Source of the DNA: Gammaproteobacteria bacterium
Lineage (GTDB): Bacteria > Pseudomonadota > Gammaproteobacteria > Pseudomonadales > Azotimanducaceae
Direction of reading: 5' to 3'
DNA: 39,694 nucleotides
NCBI GenBank assembly: GCA_002725995.1
Contig: PBRQ01000017.1
Location: 1 to 39,694 of the forward strand
Part shown: positions 15,636-24,289 of the stretch, in pieces
How the letters are laid out: every line of letters starts with the position of its first letter
How positions within the stretch are numbered: the stretch's first letter is position 1
Notes under the pieces: model-generated
Seen by the model: only the letters and a program-made list of their open reading frames with translations
What the model was told of the DNA's origin: nothing
Databases searched by the model: none
Translations under genes and position numbers: made by a program

Positions 15636-15701
15636 CTATTTAGTTGCGCCAAAGCAATGACTCGCAACTTTGAGTATCCCGATGCCGGGCCTGTGCTCCA
15701 T
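15636..15701 (-). pseudogene. Possible N-terminal stump of a CaiB-type CoA-transferase
   Basis: An ATG at 15701 opens a 21-codon frame, MEHRPGIGILKVASHCFGAT and one Lys, before a TAG. Class III CoA-transferases frequently begin ME-x-RPL-x-GIRVLEVA, which this resembles. It lies between two acyl-CoA genes on the same strand, where such a gene would fit. The stretch is short and the identity is tentative. Confidence 0.28.
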
Positions 15702-15716
15702 TACCTACACACTATT

Positions 15717-16511
15717 CTAAGTGCCATTAAATGTAGGTGCTCGCTTTTCCACAAACGCACTGATGCCCTCTTTTGAATCCTTTGTTTGTGCACAGATATT
15801 TTGTGCGTAGGTTTCGAATTCCAATGCACCGCGCAGGTCGCTATCAAGGCCTTTATACATCGCTCTTTTGGCAAGGCGGATCGCGATGGGTGGACCCGCG
15901 GCTATCTTGCCCGCCAAATCCTCGACGGTATCCATCAGGTCATCTGGCGATACTACCTGACTCACAATGCCATATTCCAGGGCAGTTTGGGCATCTACAG
16001 TTTCACCTGTAAAAATCATTTCGCAGGCCCTCGCCATACCGACAATACGAGGCAGGAAGTAGGTCCCGCCCCAGTCAACATGAAGCCCTCGCTTAACAAA
16101 AGTCTCACCAAAAATGGCAGTGCTCGACGCAATTCGGATATCGCATGCCAATGCCAGATTCATACCTGCGCCCGCAGCTGGGCCATTGATTGCCGCGATG
16201 ACAGGTTTTGGTGTATCCCGTAGTGCAAGGACTATCTGATCCCTCAACGGGTCTATCTTGTCTTCAAGAGCAGATCCGACTTTTTCTTTGTTTCTTTCAT
16301 TCATCGCTTTAACATCACCACCGGAGCAAAACCCCCTGCCAGCTCCGGTTATCACTATCACTCTGACTTTTTCATCATTGTGTGCCACCATAACTCCATC
16401 ATAGATGTCCTCACGCAATGTCCCACCAAGGGCATTAAGGCGCTCCGGCCTATTCAGGGTGAGCGTTGCCACATTATTACTGACACCGTATATCAAGCAC
16501 TCGTATTCCAT
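15717..16511 (-). CDS. Enoyl-CoA hydratase/isomerase, PaaG-like
   Basis: This 264-residue crotonase opens MEYECLIYGVSNNVATLTLNRPERLNALG and has GAGRGFCSGGDVKAM as first oxyanion loop and AINGPAAGAGMNLALACDIRIASS as second. IFGETFVKRGLHVDWGGTYFLPRIVG carries an Asp (HVDWGG) where hydratases have the second Glu, which is the PaaG/isomerase arrangement. It probably isomerises or hydrates an enoyl-CoA in the same pathway as the MaoC-like dehydratase encoded next. The ATG at 16511 is preceded by a GGGAA ribosome-binding site. Confidence 0.9.
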   Translation of the reverse strand: MEYECLIYGVSNNVATLTLNRPERLNALGGTLREDIYDGVMVAHNDEKVRVIVITGAGRGFCSGGDVKAMNERNKEKVGSALEDKIDPLRDQIVLALRDTPKPVIAAINGPAAGAGMNLALACDIRIASSTAIFGETFVKRGLHVDWGGTYFLPRIVGMARACEMIFTGETVDAQTALEYGIVSQVVSPDDLMDTVEDLAGKIAAGPPIAIRLAKRAMYKGLDSDLRGALEFETYAQNICAQTKDSKEGISAFVEKRAPTFNGT

Positions 16512-16635
16512 ATCTATTCCCTATTTGGTAGAAGTAGTAATGGATATTTTCAATCCAACAAGAGAGTCTCACCGAAGATACCGCCGTGAAACCTCCCAAC
16601 GAAGAAACACTAACATTTGAGCTGACGCACAGATA

Positions 16636-17545
16636 GTGGATTTGTCAAAATCAAACCTTACGGAAGTGGGTGGAAAGAAAGTGGTTAAGCAAACTGGCAC
16701 GACGCAAAGGGACAAAGAGCAAATCCTTGTTGTCGAAGACAGACCCGAAATACTCAATATAGCGCGCCTGATGCTGGAGTACGAAGACTATCAGGTACAC
16801 TCGGCGACAATCGGGGATGAAGCGCTGTAGATTCTCTCCAGGGAGAATCACATTAACCTTTTGTTCAGCGACATTATTGTCGCCAAGGTCAATAAATGGT
16901 TACAAGCTGGCAGAAATCACCACGGTAAACGCTCCTCACCTAAAAGTATTATTGACCACTGGCTATGCTGGAGAAATAACGGTTGACGGCACGCTTGGCA
17001 GGTTCACTTCTAACATGCTTGACAAGCCATACCTCCGGGAAGATCTGATTTGGCGAGTACAGCTAGTTCTGGAGAGCACAAGCCTGGATGAACAAATCCG
17101 AAAGGTTTCCACCTCTACTCCCATTGAAGCCATGGACTTGCTGTCTATAGGCGTGCACGCAATCGACTCCGACCATGAACACCTCCTCGGAATTCTTTCC
17201 AAATGCAGGGATATCAGCAAAAGTGATGTCCAGTCTGATGAACTCATGCTACTCCTGCTCGATGAACTGCTGGAATATACGGCACATCACTTTCAACGGG
17301 AGGAAGCCGTCATGGCCGCTTGCAACTACCCTTCCATTAATATCCACAAACATGTACATAAGGTGCTTGTCAGTCAAGCTACCAAGAGTAAGGAATTGTT
17401 CAAGCAGGGCCGCCTAAAGCCAGCTGAACTTTTTCAATTTCTGACAGGATGGCTGGTACATCACATTCAAGGAATGGACAGAGATATTGCCAGTTTTTGC
17501 AAGGGTAAAGTCGAGGATATTGAGCGCGAGATCCAGAGACTCTAA
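16636..17545 (+). pseudogene. Broken response-regulator receiver fused to a hemerythrin domain
   Basis: A GTG at 16636 starts a receiver (REC) domain with QILVVEDRPEILNIARLMLE and HSATIGDEAL, then a TAG at 16828-16830. The same frame continues after the stop as ILSRENHINLLFSDIIVAK. The homology then jumps by one base, near 16890, to SINGYKLAEI, HLKVLLTTGYAG and MLDKPYLREDLIWRV. So the receiver domain is whole apart from one nonsense codon and one frameshift. The C-terminal part is a bacteriohemerythrin with all expected iron ligands: DSDHEHL, YTAHHFQREEAVM, HKHVHK and HHIQGMDRD. Translation of 16817-17545 alone could still give a hemerythrin protein. Such a fusion would sense oxygen or NO. 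Confidence 0.8.
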
Positions 17546-17569
17546 GCCCAGGTATCACAGGACAAGACA

Positions 17570-18232
17570 ATGCCTGACCACCATTTCGAGATTGTCATTC
17601 TACCCAGGGAATATTGCCAGCTACTGCTGGTGGTTTTAGTCAGCCTCATACTAATTCATTCAGGGTCGAGCTATTACAGCCTCGAGATTGAGGAAATATC
17701 CTGGCTGGTTCTGCAATTGTTCCACCTGGATGAAGAAAACAATATCCCCACCTGGTATTCAAGCTTTTTGCTGTTGAACTGTGCTTTCGTGCTCCATGTA
17801 GTTAGCAAGAATAAGTTAGATTATCGGGCACACTGGACTTTTCTCAGCCTGGGATTTTTGATCCTGGCAATTGATGAAGTAGCTGGCATGCATGAGTCTT
17901 TGAATACGACGATTGACATTAACTGGGCTATTCTCGGAGCAATTCTTGTCATGCTCGTTGGGATACTGTTTGTTCCCTTCTTATTGTCGTTAGAGCGCCG
18001 CCTGGCGATTCTATTTACTATATCAGGCCTGCTATATGTATCTGGGGCAATAGAGGTAGAGTTACTGAGTGAAGATATGGATGAAGATTCACTTGAATAT
18101 GGATTTTCGACCGCCCTCGAGGAGGGTTTAGAAATGCTGGGCGCCTGGATGTTCCTGCGCGTAAACCTGTTCGCAATGGATAAACAGAGAGTCGAAATCG
18201 AAGTTTCCCTGCCCGAAAAAAAGGCTAACTAG
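17570..18232 (+). CDS. Multi-pass membrane protein with DEVAGMHE and EEGLEMLG motifs
   Basis: This 220-residue protein has about six hydrophobic segments (near residues 15-33, 62-80, 88-103, 118-140, 146-162 and 186-200). Two conserved-looking acidic motifs sit at helix ends: LAIDEVAGMHESLN and ALEEGLEMLGAW. Paired His and Glu residues in membrane proteins of this type could bind a metal, but I do not recognise a named family. It starts 24 bases after the hemerythrin frame on the same strand and may be co-transcribed. Its stop codon shares a CTAG with the stop of the converging gene. Confidence 0.75.
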   Translation: MPDHHFEIVILPREYCQLLLVVLVSLILIHSGSSYYSLEIEEISWLVLQLFHLDEENNIPTWYSSFLLLNCAFVLHVVSKNKLDYRAHWTFLSLGFLILAIDEVAGMHESLNTTIDINWAILGAILVMLVGILFVPFLLSLERRLAILFTISGLLYVSGAIEVELLSEDMDEDSLEYGFSTALEEGLEMLGAWMFLRVNLFAMDKQRVEIEVSLPEKKAN

Positions 18233-18663
18233 CCGCCACCAGGTGCGGGCTTCTGCACTATCTCCATCCGGCAGCGCTCTGCGCCTTCTGGAATTGTCTG
18301 GGTTATCGTCATCTCTGCACCACAACGCCGCAACATAACGCGGTCCATGTCCATGGCCGTGTCACAGGGGCGCTGATGCGTGGATTCAGTGAACCCATAG
18401 GGGCAAAATGGCAATTCAAGAATAAATCGGTCCCCCTCAATATCTGAGAACTGAAAGGGGAAACCCATCTGCTCTCCAGCCTCGACCAGGTGCTGTTTAG
18501 TCTCGACGATGGATTTGGTCTTGCGAACACCACCCAGCCAGGGAAAAAATGCCATAGTCCAACTGTAGGCTCGTGCGATCGACTCACCGACCATGGGAAC
18601 ATCGCACAGGAAAATATGCAGCCTCCCAATCTTTTGCATCATTGCGTCAGTGGATTCTGGCAT
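18229..18663 (-). CDS. Conserved hypothetical protein, possibly ATC-hydrolase-like
   Basis: This 144-residue soluble protein has a cysteine-rich C-terminal half: FILELPFCPYGFTESTHQ, then RPCDTAMDMDRVMLRRCGAE and finally IPEGAERCRMEI. The spacing (CPY, CD-xxx-D and a last PxGxxxC) resembles the L-2-amino-thiazoline-4-carboxylate hydrolase/V4R-like group in which cysteines and acids bind a metal, but this is only a resemblance. AGGAG precedes the ATG. It is 32 bases downstream of the phosphotransferase gene in the same direction, so the two probably share a transcript. Confidence 0.7.
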   Translation of the reverse strand: MPESTDAMMQKIGRLHIFLCDVPMVGESIARAYSWTMAFFPWLGGVRKTKSIVETKQHLVEAGEQMGFPFQFSDIEGDRFILELPFCPYGFTESTHQRPCDTAMDMDRVMLRRCGAEMTITQTIPEGAERCRMEIVQKPAPGGG

Positions 18664-18695
18664 TTATGAGATCTCCTGGTTGTTTCGAGAAGTTA

Positions 18696-19871
18696 CTATT
18701 TGATTCCTAATTTCATTTTCAGCCAGGTACTGATTTTGATAAAGGGGATCATGTAAGGCAACACTTTGAGCAGTTTCTCGATCTCCCAATCTACAAGTGC
18801 CGCATCAACTCTGGCATAGAACTGGTGAAACAGTTCCTTGGCACGTTCAGGTGTCTGGTCAACAGCATCCATGGGCATGGCGAACATGAGAAACACAACA
18901 ATGATATTAATCTTATAGTTGTTTATAAACGCCCGGTAACTATATCCCTCCACGCCATTTTCGATTAGCCGGTCATGGTAGAGCTTAAGCAGTTCCTGTT
19001 CAGTTTCTCTCCTGTCCTCAACAGAAATACTCTGTACCAGCCAGCGTACGATATCGTTGACCGGATCACCCTTACCCGCCAGCTGCCAGTCAATAACCGC
19101 GAACCTGCCCCCGGCAGCAGTCGGCCTAATGATATTGTCTGATCGCAGATCTCCATGGGCAAGCGAAAAGGGGTGAGGGGGAGCCGGCTCCATCCGAAAG
19201 AGTGGCGGAAGCATATAGATTAATCGCTTCATTTCAGGGTAGGCATCAAACTTGCCTGTTTCCTCTACCTCTTTGATACTCGCCTTCAACAAATCAAGTG
19301 CTTGTTCCATGGGCATCTCCCTAATGAGCCACTTTGCCCAGTCGTATTCCTCAAGACTGTCATCATTCCACCACTTGGCGTGCAGCCTGGCAAACTGCTC
19401 TATAACTTCTCGTGAGGTCTCCTTGTCACTACCGACCACCTGGTCACTGGTTTCGCCCGGCGCAAGATCTTCAAGTAGCATGACAAAGTGATTGCTTTCT
19501 TCCAGGAAAAGGCTGTAGTAGCAGACAGGCACTGAAATGCCGACATCCTGACCAAGATCCCGATAAAAGCAGATCTCACGGTAGTAGAGATTCTGATCTT
19601 TGGCCCTTTCGCGGGTTTCAGTGTTAGTGGACGCGAATTTAGCAATTACAGACTTCGGCACATCTCCACCGTCTCCTGAAAATGACAACTGCAGTCTCGC
19701 CAATTGCCCCAGGAATCCTTCGCCGACACCTATAATAGCTGACTCGAACCCAGTGAGTTCAGCTCCGCCCAGGTGATCACCCATTGCTGACTGCAACCAA
19801 TCGAGTGTCAGTTCATCAACTTGAAGTGGAGGACTGGTCGATATCTCGCTGGTGACTGCCGATGTATTCAA
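18696..19871 (-). CDS. Phosphotransferase, ecdysteroid-kinase/APH-like
   Basis: This 391-residue protein has a protein-kinase-like fold. PKSVIAKFAS supplies the ATP-binding Lys, and LAHGDLRSDNII (about residue 230) is the catalytic loop with Asp and Asn. RFAVIDWQLAGKGDPVNDI supplies the Mg-binding Asp (usually IDWQ in this subfamily). Relatives phosphorylate small hydroxylated compounds including steroids, and many are annotated only as phosphotransferase family. The start is TTG at 19871, supported by GAGGAA 7-8 bases upstream. The substrate is unknown. Confidence 0.87.
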   Translation of the reverse strand: MNTSAVTSEISTSPPLQVDELTLDWLQSAMGDHLGGAELTGFESAIIGVGEGFLGQLARLQLSFSGDGGDVPKSVIAKFASTNTETRERAKDQNLYYREICFYRDLGQDVGISVPVCYYSLFLEESNHFVMLLEDLAPGETSDQVVGSDKETSREVIEQFARLHAKWWNDDSLEEYDWAKWLIREMPMEQALDLLKASIKEVEETGKFDAYPEMKRLIYMLPPLFRMEPAPPHPFSLAHGDLRSDNIIRPTAAGGRFAVIDWQLAGKGDPVNDIVRWLVQSISVEDRRETEQELLKLYHDRLIENGVEGYSYRAFINNYKINIIVVFLMFAMPMDAVDQTPERAKELFHQFYARVDAALVDWEIEKLLKVLPYMIPFIKISTWLKMKLGIK

Positions 19872-19999
19872 TTATTGGTTCCTCTTCATCATGAAAAACT
19901 GGCCTGGTCTCTCCAGAACTACGGATTGTTCTCTCGCCCCTTAGCGCTCTCCTTGTAAACAAGCATATCAGCAATGAAAGAGCGCCTACTCCAACTTCC

Positions 20000-21331
20000 T
20001 CAGTCGAGCTCCTTATTTGCCATCGTGTTTTTTCGTATAACGCCGTTAGTCATTACAAACTTGACCCGTTCCAATTCGTTGATATCTCCCAATGGGTCTC
20101 CCGTCACCGCAATAATGTCAGCCAGCGCCCCGGCTTCAATCGTTCCAATCTGACCCTTCTGGCCGAGCATTTCTGCTGGCACGCTAGTGGCTGCCTGAAT
20201 CGTCTCCATAGCACTCATACCAGTCTTCATCAGCGTTTCCAGCTCTCGAACAAACACCGTGGGGTCGTAGTCATAACCACCCAGGTCAACCCCCACCACA
20301 ACTTTCACACCGGCACGGTGCGCCTTGCCCACGTTCGCTAAAAAAGTGTCACGATAGGTAACTTTAAAATCATCGAATACTGCCTGTTGACGCAGATTGT
20401 TTCGTGGGTCGTCGTAGTAGTCGCCGATATAGAGAGTGGGAACAAGATAGGTGCCGTGTTTGCGCATCAAACGAATGGCCTCATCGTCCAAATAGGTACC
20501 GTGCTCGATTGATCGAGCACCAAGCCTCACCGCCATTTTAATACCTTCTACTGCGTGGGCATGGGCCATCACCGGCATGCCTTGACGGTTCGCCTCCACC
20601 ATAATGGCCCGAAATTCCTCCTCCGAAAACTGCACCGCCTTAGGGCTGTCTCCAACCGACATGAAGGCACCGGTTACCAGAACCTTGACCCAGTCGGATC
20701 TGTATTTGGCTTCGGTTCTTATTGCTTTGCGAATTTCTTCAACCCCATCCACGATCAAGCCATCGGCGACTGGATGTTGCTCAGGCGAATAGTAGTTAAT
20801 GTCACCACCGCCCCCGGTAATTGAAAGGTAGTGGGCAGCACCAAAAAGGCGCGGTCCTACCAGCACGCCTTCTTCAATCAGGCGTTTGATATCCTGATTT
20901 CCGTAGTGGACATCAGCATCACCTGCCACCCGCAACGTTGTCCACCCAGCCGCCATCAGGTTTTTCATTGCCTTGTGGCCCTTGAGCACTTTGTAAGCAG
21001 AGGATTCCTGTACATGGCGATCCTGGTAGTCGTCACCGCTCATCAGTGGATGCGCATGACTGTCAATCAATCCCGGCAACAGTGTGGCGCCATTCAAATC
21101 AACTATATGTGCGCCGGCGGGAATCGACTCGCTGGTCGTGATCCCAACAATGCGTTCACCCTCAACCAGTATTACTCCCTGCCGGAGAGCCTTATCCTTA
21201 ATACCATCGATAATCTGTCCACCAACCAGGGCAGTTATATCACCGGCCTGAGCAACAGCAGTGTTCAACCACGCTGTAAGAACCAGATACATCAGCCTCA
21301 TCAATTTCAATTTGCCAGTTTCTGTTCTCAT
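20000..21331 (-). CDS. Exported metal-dependent amidohydrolase
   Basis: This 443-residue protein belongs to the imidazolonepropionase/prolidase-like amidohydrolases. A signal peptide is visible: KLKLMRLMYLVLTAWLNTAV then AQA-GD as the probable cleavage. The metal ligands are in GLIDSHAHPL (HxH), WVKVLVTGAF (Lys), MAHAHAVEG, SIEHGTYLD and VVVGVDLGGYD (Asp). It probably hydrolyses an amide, ester or cyclic ring in the periplasm. The start at 21331 is preferred because AGGAG lies 4 bases upstream. A longer frame to 21379 would overlap the Nudix gene and bury the signal peptide. Confidence 0.9.
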   Translation of the reverse strand: MRTETGKLKLMRLMYLVLTAWLNTAVAQAGDITALVGGQIIDGIKDKALRQGVILVEGERIVGITTSESIPAGAHIVDLNGATLLPGLIDSHAHPLMSGDDYQDRHVQESSAYKVLKGHKAMKNLMAAGWTTLRVAGDADVHYGNQDIKRLIEEGVLVGPRLFGAAHYLSITGGGGDINYYSPEQHPVADGLIVDGVEEIRKAIRTEAKYRSDWVKVLVTGAFMSVGDSPKAVQFSEEEFRAIMVEANRQGMPVMAHAHAVEGIKMAVRLGARSIEHGTYLDDEAIRLMRKHGTYLVPTLYIGDYYDDPRNNLRQQAVFDDFKVTYRDTFLANVGKAHRAGVKVVVGVDLGGYDYDPTVFVRELETLMKTGMSAMETIQAATSVPAEMLGQKGQIGTIEAGALADIIAVTGDPLGDINELERVKFVMTNGVIRKNTMANKELD

Positions 21332-21375
21332 GTTGCTCCTTCTAAAGCATCGGTTGATGTCGATATTGCTATCTA

Positions 21376-21804
21376 TCATACAAGGTTCATTGCCTTCAGA
21401 AACAAACCTATGTTGATAGCGATGTCAGTCGGGCGATTGACATTGTCTGGGAGGTCATCAAAGTGGAACCAACCGTAAGCCTTATGCTCGTAATCCAGTT
21501 CCGGTGATATTTCTGTTTCGGTCACCATCAGAAAGTAGCGCATTTCCCGGATACCCGTTACCTGGCCCACCTGAAGAAATGGCAGCCCACCGGGCAAATT
21601 GCCTAAATGCTCTTCAGGGGTAATACCAGCCTCTTCATCGAGCTCCCGCACCACACCTTCTTCAAATGTCTCTCCGTCATTCAGATGACCACCAAACAGA
21701 TTCCAGAGATTTGGTTTTCTCATCCTCTTGCCACGTTTACCAAACAGGAAAGTCTTCTTTGGCTTACAGAAAATTAACATCCAGGCACCGGGGCTGCTAT
21801 TCAT
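21376..21804 (-). CDS. Nudix hydrolase
   Basis: This 142-residue protein contains a perfect Nudix box GX5EX7REUXEEXGU: GHLNDGETFEEGVVRELDEEAGI at about residues 39-61 (cited as one motif with key residues Gly, Glu, Arg-Glu-Leu, Glu-Glu and Gly). It should hydrolyse a nucleoside diphosphate linked to another group. The specificity is not evident. The C-terminal part YGWFHFDDLPDNV is typical of the fold. It precedes the amidohydrolase gene by 44 bases on the same strand. No strong ribosome-binding site is visible. Confidence 0.92.
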   Translation of the reverse strand: MNSSPGAWMLIFCKPKKTFLFGKRGKRMRKPNLWNLFGGHLNDGETFEEGVVRELDEEAGITPEEHLGNLPGGLPFLQVGQVTGIREMRYFLMVTETEISPELDYEHKAYGWFHFDDLPDNVNRPTDIAINIGLFLKAMNLV

Positions 21805-21924
21805 AAGTCACACGCTTGGTTTGGACAAGAAAGTAAATACTATAAACAAACACCTATTTCTTTAATACCTATCTCGACCAAAGAACTTTCAATATGTCAG
21901 CATCAACTCAGCTGGCACCGCAAA

Positions 21925-22704
21925 TCACACCATCCGCATGCTCCCGGAGAGGGTTATTGTCTGCCCGGTCATACCATCGGATTCATGGCTACCCAAGTAA
22001 ACAGCAATGTGAGCAACTTCTTCCGGATTCAGGAATCTGCCCTGAGGCAATTTGGCGCTGGCATGCTTTCTTAATTCATCCAGTGATATGCCCGCTGCTC
22101 TAGCGTGAACCTCGAAATCCTGAAACATATCTGTCTCAACCATACCGGGGCAGATTGCATTGATGTTAATACCATAGGCTGTCGTTTCCATGGCAACACT
22201 TTTGCTCATGCCGATGACTGCATGTTTTGTCGTGTTGTAGGCTGCCTGATTTGGACTCTCCCAAAGGCCAGCCGTCGATGAGATATTGACAACTTTGCCC
22301 TGGCCCATTGTTTTCATATGTGTGACGGCAAGTTGCGTTAACTGAAAGACAGCATACACATTAACTTTCATCAAGCGGTGGAATTCCTCGCGGGTGTATT
22401 CTTCAAATTGCTTGCCCTGGTATATCCCTGCGTTGTTTACAAGGATATCAAGGTGCCCAACCAGTTCCAGGCACTGTTGAAACAGCCGGTCAATTTCAGA
22501 CTCATCGCTCAGGTCAGCAGCAATGCAATGAGACTCAATACCATCGTTAGACAACACATCAGATATCGCTGCAAGTGATTCCAGGCTGGTCGCTGTAAGC
22601 ACCAGGGATGCACCTTCAGCAGCATAGGCCTCCGCAATTGCACGCCCAATCCCACGGCTGGCACCCGTAATTAGAGCAGTTTTTCCTGCCAACCGCCCTG
22701 TCAT
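21925..22704 (-). CDS. Short-chain dehydrogenase/reductase (SDR, FabG-like)
   Basis: This 259-residue classical SDR has the cofactor motif ALITGASRGIGRAIAEAYA, the DILVNNAGIY motif, the catalytic Ser in VVNISSTAGL, and Tyr and Lys in AAYNTTKHAVIG. AICPGMVETDMF closes the active site. The expected reaction is NAD(P)-dependent oxidation of a hydroxy group to a ketone or the reverse, for example on a 3-hydroxyacyl-CoA or a ring alcohol. It is 33 bases after the sulfotransferase gene in the same direction. A ribosome-binding site is not obvious before the ATG at 22704. Confidence 0.92.
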   Translation of the reverse strand: MTGRLAGKTALITGASRGIGRAIAEAYAAEGASLVLTATSLESLAAISDVLSNDGIESHCIAADLSDESEIDRLFQQCLELVGHLDILVNNAGIYQGKQFEEYTREEFHRLMKVNVYAVFQLTQLAVTHMKTMGQGKVVNISSTAGLWESPNQAAYNTTKHAVIGMSKSVAMETTAYGININAICPGMVETDMFQDFEVHARAAGISLDELRKHASAKLPQGRFLNPEEVAHIAVYLGSHESDGMTGQTITLSGSMRMV

Positions 22705-22737
22705 GGTTTGTGCAAAGTTAGCATGATAATTTCCATC

Positions 22738-23361
22738 CTACTGCTCCCGATGGGCCAAAAATTCTTGCGTGGTATTAGTATGTGGATAATCTTCGTCAGG
22801 CACATCACAACCCAGAAATCTACAGAGCGGCTCCCACCCTTGATCTGCCTGGAATACCAGCAGCTTATCCCGGGGAACCGTATCGATCACTGATTTCTCA
22901 TGTGCTTTGAAGACCCTGATGCAGTGATCCTTATCATCCATCCTGTCATCAAATACCCTGCCCCAAATAATCTCACAGGTCCAGTGCCCGAAGCGCGCCA
23001 TATTTTCGTCTTCAGAATCTCTTAAACCTGAGCTCGAAGGGTAAATGGTATTCATGACGCTGGCGTACCAGCGCTCTGGATCGCGAGTCGATAGAATAAC
23101 CTTTGCATCAGGGTACCGTGCCATCTGCTCACGCCAGAGATTGCAGGATGGCCAGTCAACACTGGCGAGGTAACCTTCAAAAAGCGCCTGCCAGTTAATA
23201 TCTTTCCCCTGGTGAGCGCTGGCCCAGACAGGGATGTGTTCCGGGTGCTCCATCACTTCAAACATGTGATAACACTTGTTGAAACCTAGCTGCTCGAGCG
23301 CCAGTTTTAGTGACATGGTTCCTGTGCGACCAAATCCTGCACCAATAACTTTTAGAGACAT
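22738..23361 (-). CDS. Sulfotransferase-family protein (Sulfotransfer_4 type)
   Basis: This 207-residue protein opens with LKVIGAGFGRTGTMSLKLAL, which carries the 5'-phosphosulfate loop, and has KVILSTRDPERWYASV as the 3'-phosphate-binding segment (Arg and Ser). The C-terminal WEPLCRFLGCDVPDEDYPHTN is the family's usual close. It could transfer sulfate from PAPS to a hydroxylated compound, but many bacterial members of this type have no known substrate. GAGG precedes the ATG. It is divergent from the dienelactone hydrolase gene across 142 bases. Confidence 0.87.
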   Translation of the reverse strand: MSLKVIGAGFGRTGTMSLKLALEQLGFNKCYHMFEVMEHPEHIPVWASAHQGKDINWQALFEGYLASVDWPSCNLWREQMARYPDAKVILSTRDPERWYASVMNTIYPSSSGLRDSEDENMARFGHWTCEIIWGRVFDDRMDDKDHCIRVFKAHEKSVIDTVPRDKLLVFQADQGWEPLCRFLGCDVPDEDYPHTNTTQEFLAHREQ

Positions 23362-23503
23362 AGACAGTTTTCCTCGGGTTTCCCAGGCAGAAGTATAAAT
23401 ACAAATCGTATTCGGTGTGAGCAGTCATTAATCTCAAGTAATTTGCCCTTAAACAGCTGAGCATGCACTGTTACCATGGACGCAAAGCCAGAGGAGTGGA
23501 GCG

Positions 23504-24235
23504 ATGATTGAGCAGCGGCACGAGGTCGAAACAAAAGACGGCACCATGACCACCTTTGAGTTTCACCCCGAGGAGGGCGGCCCCTATCCTATTGTGCTAT
23601 ATCTAATGGACGCTCCAAGTATTCGCCCTGCTTTGAAGGATATGGCATCAAGGCTGGCCAGTGCCGGGTACTATGTCCTGATGCCGTTCCTCTACTACAG
23701 GGTAAGTCCATATCGTGAGTTTGGAGCAAGCGATGAAGATATGCATGACCGCACAGAATTTATGAAGACCGTAAATGGTGAGGGAATCCTACCCGACACA
23801 CAGGCCTTGCTTGAACTTGCAGCCAAGAATAACAAGGCCGATTCCGCAGGAAAAATCGGTGCCGTTGGCTTTTGTATGAGCGGCCCACTAGTTTTATCTC
23901 TGGCGCAGAACATGCCTGACAAGGTTGCGGCAGTTGCATCTGTTCATGGAGCCTGGCTTGTTTCTGAAAAGGATGATTCACCACATAAAAATCTCGACAA
24001 GATCCAGGGTGAAGTCTACTTCGGCTGGGCAAATAATGACCCTACCGCAACACCCGCAGAGATGGATGTCATGGATAAGGCACTCACCGACGCTAGCGTC
24101 AACTACCGGATTGATTTCATGGAAGATGCACTCCATGGCTTCGCACCACCAGGCGGTGAGCGCTACAACAGGGAAGCTGCTGAGAAACACTGGGAACGGG
24201 TTCATGCCATGTTTCGCCGAAACCTAACGACCTGA
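23504..24235 (+). CDS. Dienelactone hydrolase family protein
   Basis: This 243-residue alpha/beta hydrolase has the nucleophile elbow IGAVGFCMSGPLVL with Cys in place of Ser, as in dienelactone hydrolases. The acid is probably the Asp in ANNDPTATPAEMD and the His is in DALHGFAPPGGERYN, and both sit where expected. The likely substrate is a lactone or activated ester. AGAGGAG lies 7-8 bases before the ATG. The zinc alcohol dehydrogenase gene follows after 54 bases and probably shares the transcript. Confidence 0.9.
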   Translation: MIEQRHEVETKDGTMTTFEFHPEEGGPYPIVLYLMDAPSIRPALKDMASRLASAGYYVLMPFLYYRVSPYREFGASDEDMHDRTEFMKTVNGEGILPDTQALLELAAKNNKADSAGKIGAVGFCMSGPLVLSLAQNMPDKVAAVASVHGAWLVSEKDDSPHKNLDKIQGEVYFGWANNDPTATPAEMDVMDKALTDASVNYRIDFMEDALHGFAPPGGERYNREAAEKHWERVHAMFRRNLTT

Positions 24236-24289
24236 AAAGGCCGGCATACGGTCACTCAGTCTGGCGACTAAAACGGGAGGTGAGAAGAA

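Noticed and set aside
19952-19963. Palindrome CTTGTAAACAAG upstream of the phosphotransferase
   Set aside because: It is perfect but only 12 bases long, occurs once, and fits neither the KstR nor the KstR2 pattern, so no regulatory claim is made.
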